DNA from: Eucalyptus grandis
Lineage: Eukaryota > Streptophyta > Magnoliopsida > Myrtales > Myrtaceae
DNA: 64,000 bases
Direction: 5' to 3'
NCBI RefSeq assembly: GCF_016545825.1
Contig: NC_052614.1
Coordinates: forward strand, 56,427,864 to 56,491,863
Under the pieces are notes generated by a model. The model did not search any database, was not told the origin of the DNA, and saw nothing but the letters and a program-made list of their open reading frames with translations. The first letter of the stretch is position 1; each line of letters opens with the position of its first letter. Both the position numbers and the translations under genes were made by a program. Of this stretch, positions 55,540-64,000 are shown piece after piece.

Positions 55540-57452
55540 CTGGAAATCTCCCATTGACTGGACAATGCCTTCCAGCTTTTTCAATTCTTCCTTCAGTTGA
55601 GCTACATCTTCACCCTTAGCATTTGCTTGAATCTAAAGAGCAAGGGCTTGGATCTGATCATTCAAAGAAATTGAAGAAGCTTTACCTGCATTCTGCAAAT
55701 TCTGAACTTCGCATCCCAGAGCATATATATAACCTCGCATTTCTAAGAGAACATCAAGAATTCTGCGAAAATCTGCTGAATTATCAATCTGCGTACTGGC
55801 TTATGCACGATCAGATGGAGTAAAGGCAGACGATGGCAAATCAGCATAGTCACGCAGATTGGGCGATGAAACATCATGTCCCTCCTCAGGAAATTGAGAG
55901 GCATAGATGTCCTCTGGATCTGCTGGAGAGCAACTTACTCCTTCACTGGTAGGAGGATATAAGGACATTTCTCTTTTCTCACGGTCTCCCCCTGTTTCCA
56001 TGCGTTCAGGTGGAGAAGAGTGTTCCTCATGCTCTCCTTCCTCTTGATCTCCTCTTTCCTCTTCTTCTTCTTCTTTTAATCTTTCCTCCTCTACATCTCT
56101 TTCTTCAACTTTTCTTTCCTCTATTTCTTTCTCCTCTGTTTCTTTCTCCTCTGCTTCCAAATCTTCTCTTTCTCCAGTCCCTCTCGTTCGTGTCTTTCTC
56201 TTGTCGTTCCATTGATTCGGGCAACGACTCAGGTTCTTCAATGCCATAGCATAAATGGTGACGTCATCCTCATCTTCTTCATCCTCAACGATGAAAGCTC
56301 TTCTTTTCTTGGATGAAGCAACCATGGGCTCCTTCCCTTTTCTTTTTGTTGCTGAAGAGACTTGATGAGTTTTGACAAGGGTTTTCTCCTTGAATTTCTC
56401 CAACGCCTTGTTGAGTTCCTTCAGACGCATTTTAGACACCATTTTCAGTCCCACCACCAATTGATCACAAGATCGAACACAGAGAATTCGTGGAGGCTGA
56501 ACATTCAAATGTCTGAATAACTTTGTCACAAGAGCTGGATACTCAAGGATGCGTGCGTTCAACATTCTGCTTCACAAGATTGTGATTAATTGCCTCAGAC
56601 CAAAGTCTACTTCAAAGATAGGTTGATATCTCCCTCTCTCAACCCCAATCAGATCAGCCAACATATCTACATCCACCACATAATCCTGATCTCGGATACT
56701 AAAAGAGAATCTATTCGCATCCAGGAAATTGAGATTTGAATAGAAGTATGCAGTGAGTTCAGCATAGGCTTTAGTAGATTCAGAACAGAACTGTTCAAGT
56801 TGAAGAAGACTGAATTTTTCCCTTAAATTGACGTTCACAGAGTCGAGGAAATCAAAATCTACACTTCTAGGGTTTATTACCCTACGCTTCAACAACTTAG
56901 AGTAAAGATGCTTGTGTTCCTCCGAACGAAACAAGTCGGTCATTTTTTCCCGAATTTTTGCTGCAACACCCATTCTAGGTTGAAATTGACTGTACAACTT
57001 GTCATCATCATTCCCATCTGGCTGATTCAGCCCTCCAACACGCGGATCACTTGGGATATTAGCAAGGGTTTCTTCTGCCGACCCCGCAGGGGCAATTCCC
57101 AAACGTTCCATATTTCGTAAGAAGATGTACTCATTACCATACCCTTTGTCCTTAAGAAACTCATCGATGTAGTTCAATGGAGTACCACTCCTCTTTAAAG
57201 CACGATAAAGCTTATAAGTAAAAGAGGGCTTATGAATTCTTATAGGTTCTGCTCCTTCGATGATTTCTTCATTTTCTCAATGAGCAACATCCTGTGACTA
57301 GATGGAGAACATGGATGCTGCTGAGAATGTTGTGGGCTATGCTGCTGACTAGGAGACTCGTCTTCCTCGGTGAGATCAAAGTGCTTAGGCCCCTCACGCA
57401 TTTGCTGCGGTCCCCTGTTTGCGATCCTCGAAGACTTCCTTTGAGACGACAT
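55540..57452 (-). CDS. Copia-C env-like protein (three nearly contiguous frames)
   Basis: The first ATG at 57452 opens MSSQRKSSRIANRGPQQM. The central domain (57177-56572) reads RVINPRSVDFDFLDSVNVNL, AYAELTAYFYSNLNFLDANR and YVVDVDMLADLIGVERGRYQ, the same plant env-like block seen in Copia-A. The frame 56565-55801 is 254 codons with RSCDQLVVGLKMVSKMRLKE, a basic KRKGKEPMVASSKKRRAF stretch and a very acidic Glu-rich region. Beyond 55801 a coiled-coil-like tail (RRILDVLLEMRGYIYALGCE) continues to about 55540. One or two small shifts or stops separate the parts. No transmembrane segment or signal peptide is obvious, so an envelope role is doubtful. Confidence 0.65.
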
Positions 57453-57866
57453 CTTTCACAGTCTTTGAAAGATTCCAAACTTGACTTTCCCAAGAAAGAT
57501 GACAACTTTTCGAAGATTAAACAAGAGAAGAAGACAGGAGTGGAAGATCGATGCTTTTTAGGGTTTTTTGGAGTAAAACAAAGAGGAATGGACAGTATAT
57601 AGGTCAATCGAAGAGAGGCATACAAAACGTCGTAATGGAAAGTAAAAAGATGCCCTTTAAAAATAACTGCCTTTTTCAAAAATAGATAACTGCCATTTTA
57701 AAAAAAAATTAACTCCTTTTTGAAAAAGAAAGATTGCACTTATCACGGAAATTGAAAGTAGCAAAAATCAATTATAGATAGATGATCGTACCTTTTCGAG
57801 ATTTAATCGAGAGAGAATAAAATAACTTACGAGTCAAAAATCTTGTTTGTCTGAGTCTGAGAGTCT

Positions 57867-58190
57867 CTAGACTTTAACTTCTTCAAACCTCAAGATGTTG
57901 AGTCTGGCACGAATAACTTCAATTTGATTTTTCTCCAAAGGCTTTGTGAATATGTCCACCAGTTGGTTCTTTGAGTCAACAAACTGAATCGAAACTTCTC
58001 CATTTTGAACTTGATCTCTAATGAAGTGATGTCGAATCTCTATATGCTTTGCTCTTGAGTGAAGAATTAGATTCTTGGTAAGATTGATTGCGCCGGTGTT
58101 GTCACGCAATCTCCGTGCATGAATCTTCAATTCCAAAGTCTCTTAGCTGTTGTTTTATCCACAAATTTGTGAACAACAACTTCCAAGAGC
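57867..58190 (-). pseudogene. Copia-C RNase H end
   Basis: The minus-strand sequence gives LWIKQQLRDFGIEDS, then after a shift NTGAINLTKNLILHSRAKHI, EIRHHFIRDQVQNGEVSIQF and SKNQLVDIFTKPLEKNQIEV, the standard C-terminal end of copia pol. Everything upstream in pol is deleted. Confidence 0.85.
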
Positions 58191-58196
58191 TACAGA

Positions 58197-58802
58197 CTCA
58201 CGAATATAGACTCTCTTTTGCGTACAAGATTTCGCTCAGTAAATGAATTTACTAAGAACAAAGAGCTTCAGACTTTGGAATTCTTCTATCGCGCACACAC
58301 TCGAACAACTGGAACGTCTTCCTTATATACTCCTTTATGCCATCATACCCGTTGGCACTTACCAAATGAATTCTTCCAACCTTCCCGTTAGACAAAATCA
58401 ATTAGGAAGATCATTCGAGCTATTTAAGGAACATGTCGATAGCCCATCAATCCTGCTCGCCCATACAATCAGGATCTCGGTTTCCATAAGTAGAACCTTC
58501 CAAGTATACTTCGCCAATCATCGGATCCTTAATCAATCTTGATTCGAATAAAGGAATCCGTTATGTCATATCCAGCCAAGAGATCTTCTCCAGTTGATAA
58601 GGTCAAATCCTTAATGAAACACCTAGTTTTGGATAGCCCTTCTTCAACGGATTAGAAACTGTCAATAAGAATAGACTTTGAGTCTTGAGTCTAGCAGTCC
58701 GGAGGTCTTCAGACTTTAAATAGTAGAGTCTACAAATCTTCAGACTAGACTAATGGAAACGTTTTGTCAGCTTCAAAACACTTCACGAAGATTTCTCCAA
58801 CA
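58197..58802 (-). repeat. Copia-C 5' LTR, truncated
   Basis: Matches 54543-55148 closely (CGAATATAGACTCTCTTTTG ... ATTTCTCCAACA) but lacks the inner 320 bases. Its loss includes the transition to the primer site. Confidence 0.85.
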
Positions 58803-58960
58803 AAGGTTTTGATGAAGCTACCCTTGCATATATGCCTTTGATTATCTAGTGGACAAGGAGGGAGTTGCAAAAGCATTCATTGTCAAGGGTGCTAAGCTAA
58901 AGAAGTTCTGGCTTGGAGATATCTTAAATAGAAGAGAAAGTGGATGTTGACAAGCATCAA

Positions 58961-60214
58961 ACTTTGAATGTTTGTTCTTGATACTATATAAACATTAGAC
59001 TTGTTCTTTGGTTACTTGTAGTAGCTATTCAAGCAACTTTCCATGAAATAATGTTCTTTGATTACTTCTTGTAGTAGCTATCCAAGTAGCTTTTTGTGGC
59101 ACAATTTATCCTAATGTTTCATGGGAAGATAGTGACATCAGTACTAAACTCAACTATGAATGTTTAGCTCATGTACTACATGGGATATCGTGAGAAAAAA
59201 AAATGCAAAAAGACCTCTTGTTTTCCATCCGATTGCTTTTTAAAACTATACTTGCTATAGCTGTTATTATTTTGTGATCCCACATTTTTGGACCCACATT
59301 TTCTCATTCAAGTGGCGGTTATTCGACATATAGTTTTTCCACATTTCGTACATTTTCGTGACAATCGCCCATTTGGTAACCGCCTTGATGGGAGACGGTA
59401 TATATAAAGGAACGGTTGTTCATTTCTAATGGGGCAATCACAAGGTCTAACACAAACCCTCCCTTTTGGAATACACCATCAATATATGTGAGGGAATTGG
59501 GTTAGTAGTGTATGCCCAATATTTCTTTGAATTTTCAGGATTTTCCGACGAACGTGAATACGAACAATGGCTGGAGGTTTGTCTATAATTGATCATTGCT
59601 TCCACATTTGATTTTTTATGTCTTACATTTTTATCAAAGCATGTTTAGTGCCTCTACCTTGTTTTTATCGAATTTTTGGTGTATTTTCGGGCATTTTTGA
59701 AGATGAACAGTAACTCGAATTTGAAGCCAAGAAAGAAACTTGCCAATTTTGGGCAAATTCCGATGACCCACCTCTCAAATTTGGACCCGTATGGTCACAC
59801 CGCCATGAGGAACATTAGCAATGAGTTATTTCGGCATATCGGTGTTCGCTAAAGGCTAATTAGGCGGCAGAAGTCGCGGTGGTTAAGGGTTTATGTTTTG
59901 GAAAATTTTCTTTTGATTTGGGGCTAATTTCTTGCTCATTTTCACCGAAACTTGGACCCATGTGGTCGTGCTGGCATGCTCTCCAAAACCCATTATTTAG
60001 TTGTGTCAAAGATGGGCTACCGGAGAAGAAACGACAGCGAAACCACGGAGGAACGGCGAAAAATGATGAAGAAAACGGTTCTGTGCACAAGGGAGAAGGC
60101 CCGTGGGCTTCACGAGCGCACTGCAATTGCAGGCACGTGAAACCCACACGCCACGCACGTGCCAACCGCTAGTGTGTAGGGCCCACGCGTGCATAACTGT
60201 CCGCGGCAGTTGCA
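58961..60214 (+). other. Stretch after the Harbinger element with promoter-like features
   Basis: A 50-bp imperfect duplication (GTAGTAGCTAT(T/C)CAAG, 59010-59095) is followed by a TATA-like GGTATATATAAAGG at about 59397-59410. AACAATGGCTGGAG|GTTTGT at 59563-59582 could be a short first coding exon with splice donor. The rest is AT-rich, then GC-rich with CACGTG/GCACGTG motifs (60110-60200). No protein family is recognised. Confidence 0.35.
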
Positions 60215-60219
60215 AGGCG

Positions 60220-63138
60220 TGTCACACCCCGATCCTTGAGCACACCCATCCCTCAATGGTCGATACAAATGCGACATTCCCAGGACATGTCGCCGACCCA
60301 TTCATTTTAATACGCATGCGGAAGCAAAACAATAAACCCCTGACAATAAATAACATGGGATAGGAAAGCAGGACAACATTTCACAAAAGCCAACTTTATA
60401 TAAACAATGGGGTTTAGGTACAAAACGAGTTTAGTCAAAAGTCTACAAAAGGTCGGCTCTCAAAAAGAAGCTGTCCTACGACAAACTAGTTGAACACATA
60501 CGCCAATCCTTCAAACTCCATCTCCACAAACTTCGGGCTTCGGGTCCTCCACAACCACCATCTAAGGACCTGAAAAGTTTAGCCCACGACGGGGTGAGAC
60601 ATTGTCTCAGCAAGTTCACTCCCTAAACCCTAATTAGGAAGGAAATACACCCAATGGTGGCCTAGCCACACAATATAGAGAACGTACCTCGCCTCAGTTC
60701 CCTCCTACACGTCAACACAGTTCATATACACAATGCATATAATCACAGTACACCACAATTGAAACGCCTCATCAACTCAATCAATTACAGGGGTCTCAAT
60801 TGTAAGGCCAAACCGTTATAACACGTCCATACCGTGCCACCCAATTTTGTCTCATAATCAGGCGCATCCAACTCAAACAATCATGTGTTCCAATTATTAA
60901 TTTCCCCCCTCAAGGGTACGGCCTACTCCCAAGTTCGGCGGTCTATTGGCATAGCCAGGTATCGTCTCACCATCATTGAGCACGGCTTCGTCTCTCAAAG
61001 ATGGCTTTCCAAAGGAGCATAGGTCCAGAATCTACTGCGACCGGAATCCCATTAAATGGGTAACCCATATAGGGTAACGTCCGACGTAAATGCTTGGGAC
61101 AAGTTCTCTTAACCTACACACAACCATTCAATCTCGACCCAGGACACCGTGCATTACACTCAAATGCCTCAATTAAAATAGTGATCCTAGCCTATTTTCT
61201 TCATATTAAAAACATCCTGAAAAATAGTCGTGTGTGGGTACACGGTTAGATCGATCCTTAAAAATTGATATCCTCACATTTAAAATCCCACTATTTTATA
61301 AAGTATATAAAACCATTTTCGGCGTTAAAATCCGAAACCCGAGATTTTCTAAATAAATATTGAAATTTCCCAAATTTTGGAATAAATAACAAAAATTACA
61401 ATCAGCGTTTAATTTGTACAAATTAACACCCAATTACATAAACTGAACACACCATTGCAATCGGTATGAAATTCCGATCACCAACTATCCCGGTCTAATT
61501 TCGGAAAATAGTTAATAATTAAATAAATTATCGGCAATTAAATAAATTACAAAATAAATAAATTAAAGCACTCAATTAAATCAACCTAAACTAACCGGGC
61601 TAATTAATCGAACTAACAAATAAACCTAATAATTCTACCTAATTTAATTTAATTATACTAATTATATAATCCAACTAATTCCTAACTAAATCCACATAAC
61701 TATTCTAGTTGAACTAACTAACTAACTAACTAAATACTTACTCTAACTAAATCATCCTAAACTTAATTAACTTGACTAACCAACTAATTAGCTTACTAAT
61801 CCACTTCTAAGTATCATTAGCCTACTAATTAGGCATTAAAACGTAAACTCACTAGTTTAGCGCGAAAACCATTCATGGCAACAGCGGCCGAAATAGCTCA
61901 GGATGGAAGCCGAAGGCAGCAGCTGGTCCAGGCGGGGCTTCTGACGGCTTGGGGGCGGCTGGATGGCGACAAACAGCGCTGGACGATGGCTCATGGAGGC
62001 GCAAACGACGAGACGAGCATGGAACCAGCAACGGACGGCTGGACGCGAACGGGACGAGCAGGCACAGCTTTAGCTGCTTGGATGACAACCAGGGGTGGTC
62101 GAACGGGGCTGACTGGCTTGCTGGTTGCTTCCTCTTGTTTTGGAGCTCCAAAATTGTCCAACAATGGAGAAAGGGATCTGCTAAAGGGGGAGAAGCCAGC
62201 TATAAGGGAAGGGGGGCCACCAACCTTCTAGATGGCTTTCTTTATCCCCTTGAGCTCAACCAACATGCCCCACCACATGTGCTGTCATCCTCAGCCATTT
62301 GCAGCTCCTTGGCTTCTCAAACAAGTCTCCAAAATGGTTCAAATGTTGCACACCATGAGGGACTACGAATTTGAAACATTTTCCATCAATTGGATTCAAT
62401 TCTCCTCCAATTCTCCTTCAATTGAACCCAATATGGTCCCCATAAATTCAACCAAGGTGCCCACACTCCAATTCACATTTTTCCTCGACAATCCGTCCAA
62501 CTCGAATCCTTAAAACGCGACCAAAAACGGTCTTCAAATTTTTCCTGTCCAAAACGGCCCTAATTTGAAATTCCGCCAAAAATCTCGATTTGCAGAAAAA
62601 TCTTCAGAAGACGAGTCAACGTTCCTAAAATGAACTGTGACATGACAGAACTTTCAATTTCTGAAATCGGGTTCAATTTCGCAGTAAATTTCAACTTGAT
62701 GCGATTAGCCTGTCCTAACTTACCGGATAGCTTTTAGGAATTTTATTGCAATTGACCCGTGGTTGATTATTTTCAAGCCACATTAAGCATCTTCGACATA
62801 TTGGTGACTCTCAGTTGTCATGAAAATCTCAAGGTTTTAAATACCGGCACAGGATACGAAATGACGAAAAAATCGATTTAGTGTCGTTCAACGAGAATTT
62901 TGCAATTAGGTGGAATCACCCACACTTTAATCACATACCTCTATCAAATCGACCCTTGTAGATTAACACGGTCGAGCAGTCGAATTCTCAAATCTATTGC
63001 GTTTAGATTTCTTAACGGTTTCACCTGATAGGCTAGTTATCTCGTGAGTGACCAACTCAGGAAAAAGAACTATAAGCGCGTTGATGAAAAACCCAACTTA
63101 TTCAATTGAAAACAGAATCTGAAATTCGGGATGTCACA
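60220..63138. repeat. Solo LTR C (same family as solo LTRs A and B)
   Basis: Begins TGTCACACCCCGATCC and ends GGGATGTCACA, with AGGCG on both sides (60215-60219 and 63139-63143), a perfect 5-bp duplication. It shares the CCCAGGACATGTCGCCGACC start, the AT-rich middle, a GC-rich core (61870-62200) and the end with copies A and B, but lacks the CTCACAAGCTGATA subrepeats. No internal genes. The frames in the GC-rich core (61875-62231, 61949-62374) are unlikely to be real. Confidence 0.9.
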
Positions 63139-63143
63139 AGGCG

Positions 63144-63872
63144 CGTGGAATGGTTAGCGCACGTGTGGGCCACGCGCGCACCTCAGATGGGGGATGTAGG
63201 CGTGTGCCAACACGCGCGCACCTTGGATGGCGGATGTAGGCACGTGCTCGGCACGTGCTCGGCACGCGCCTGACGTGCCACAGGGCGCCTTTTTACTCTT
63301 TTGCCCCTATGCCATTTTTTAAATTCCCATTTTGCCCTTTATGCAATTTTACAATCATGCCCTTGGTCGATTTATTTACTTTCTACCCCTTGATGTATTT
63401 ATTTACTATTTTTTCATTTCATGCATTTTTATGAATATTTTATGCATGAAATTAAATGTCAATGATCCATATATTTAATTAATTAGAGAGTAGCCACAAC
63501 ATCTTTAATTAATTAAATTATATATTAAGAGCCTGGATCATATTTAGAAATGGACATTGATTGTAATTAATTATATTAATATGATGAATTTTATCCCACA
63601 TGAATTTTCATTGTATTAATATGATTAATTAGGATGAAATATCATATTGATTTTCTTAATTTACCCACAGGGATTAAGAAAAGGTATATAATATGGTAGT
63701 TTCTTCATGATGTAATTATTAATCTATTTAAATTAAAACCTTAGCCCACAGGCAGTTTTTATGTTATGTGATTCATATTCGTGACATGTTTTCATTGGTA
63801 AAACATGTTTTATGTATCTTTTGCCTAAAATGTTGTAACATAAGCATGATTATTTGATATGAAATTTTGTAA
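63144..63872. other. Sequence between solo LTR C and the copia gag
   Basis: The first 150 bases contain short direct repeats (GGATGTAGGC and GGCACGTGCTC) in GC-rich DNA that continue those left of the solo LTR. The remainder is AT-rich with no coding. A splice acceptor could lie just before the gag-like frame. Confidence 0.4.
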
Positions 63873-64000
63873 ACTGTGAATTTCTCTGAATTTAAGTGTG
63901 ATGTTTACATACTGAATGGTGAGAACTATAAAGTTTGGAAGAAGTTAGTTCTTCTTCAATTGGGATGGATAGACATTGACTATGCTATAAGGAAAGATGA
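63873..64000 (+). CDS. Start of a Ty1/copia gag, cut by the window end
   Basis: The frame reads FSEFKCDVYILNGENYKVWK, then KLVLLQLGWIDIDYAIRKDE, to the last base. The pattern LNGENYKVWK followed by LGWxDIDYAIR is the N-terminal part of plant copia gag (UBN2-type) proteins. There is no ATG in frame before it; the open part begins after a stop at 63870-63872. Either an upstream exon supplies the start or the copy is truncated. The remainder lies beyond the window. Confidence 0.7.

Larger units (their letters stand above)
54221..58802 (-). mobile_element. Copia-C: env-carrying, gag-pol-deleted SIRE-type element
   Basis: Flanked by AAGGT (54216-54220 and 58803-58807) inside the Harbinger Myb gene. 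The left LTR (54221-55148) is complete, the right one (58197-58802) lacks about 320 bases of its inner part. Between them are only the last third of RNase H (57867-58190) and a nearly intact env-like gene (55540-57452). Gag, protease, integrase, RT and the primer site are absent; the deletion joins LTR to RNase H near 58196. The LTRs are about 97 percent alike. A fragment of the same LTR family carries the pararetrovirus at 13054-20359. Confidence 0.85.
52551..58956 (+). pseudogene. Harbinger Myb/SANT-like DNA-binding protein, interrupted twice
   Basis: The start region at about 52551 is frameshifted. MLLEILVDKAFKGTKPSTTF (to 52670) precedes a MULE-like insert. Next come AINEKFGTKCELDHVDTHLR and TIKNSWATNQKLWLRVNFSG (53350-53475), typical of the Myb/SANT-like domain of Harbinger ORF2. 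After an intron (53526-53852) the frame 53877-54220 has HPSYEKYLNKKIEMYNELAL and GFAKQFGDIDMPPTMDVDFS. Copia-C then intervenes, and the C-terminus resumes at 58803 (EGFDEATLAYAF-like, then VAKAFIVKGAKLKKFWLGDI) to about 58956. The protein would bind the transposon ends and bring in the transposase. Confidence 0.8.
45989..58960 (+). mobile_element. PIF/Harbinger DNA transposon with two genes, interrupted three times
   Basis: The left end TGGTGTGTTTGTTTTG after a TTA resembles the Tourist/PIF terminal repeat. A HARBI1-like transposase (46930-52240) and a Myb/SANT-like gene (52590-58956) follow on the same strand, the two-gene set that defines autonomous PIF/Harbinger elements. Solo LTR B breaks the transposase gene, and a MULE-like element and Copia-C break the Myb gene. 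Own length without guests is about 3.8 kb. The right terminal repeat was not found up to 59600, so it may be diverged or deleted. Confidence 0.8.

Noticed and set aside
59860..60301. Frames of 60 to 101 codons on both strands near a GC-rich patch
   Set aside because: Mutually overlapping, no domain, and partly reading across the boundary of solo LTR C.

Overview
This is nuclear DNA of a flowering plant. AT-rich spacers, a tRNA-Met primer-site retroelement, a plant caulimovirid-type pararetrovirus, Tat-type Ty3/gypsy sequence and SIRE-type Ty1/copia sequence with env-like genes point to a eudicot. The species cannot be named from the sequence. I see no ordinary single-copy host gene, rRNA or tRNA gene. 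The window is almost entirely transposable elements nested in one another, as in pericentromeric heterochromatin.

Layout. 1-13053 is a Tat/Ogre-like Ty3/gypsy element on the minus strand. It runs ORF1 (DUF7745-like), gag, protease, a G-patch-like segment, RT, two RNase H domains and integrase, and has a 3.5 kb 5' LTR. Its 3' LTR lies left of the window. It abuts a SIRE-type LTR (13054-20359), itself split by an endogenous caulimovirid (13369-20297, minus strand: MP, CP, PR, RT, RNase H, promoter). 20360-22631 is LTR-like sequence with subrepeats. From 22632 to about 43100 runs a decayed SIRE-type copia element on the plus strand (called Copia-A here). It carries a 3.6 kb solo LTR in its RT gene, a SINE in its RNase H gene, a complete minus-strand copia element (Copia-M, 28550-35795) after pol, an internally inverted copia fragment (Copia-B, 37509-40037) in its env-like gene, and a Tourist-like element in its 3' LTR.

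43101-45988 is spacer with one fold-back element. 45989 to about 58960 is a PIF/Harbinger transposon with a transposase gene and a Myb/SANT gene, both with visible introns. A second solo LTR (with its own Tourist-like insert) breaks the transposase. A MULE-like element and an env-carrying, gag-pol-deleted SIRE derivative (Copia-C) break the Myb gene. The right end holds a third solo LTR of the same family (60220-63138) and the first codons of another copia gag (63873-64000).

Most nested insertions keep intact target-site duplications: TGAGC, AGGCG, AGATC, CGAAC, AAGGT, TAA, CCTTTAAAC. Each host element can therefore be read through after conceptually removing its guests, which gives a relative order of events. 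The most unusual points are the near-precise pararetrovirus insertion in an LTR, the env-only SIRE derivative, a GC-rich Copia-M leader with three TGACGTCA palindromes, and two related Tourist-like elements with GC-rich cores.
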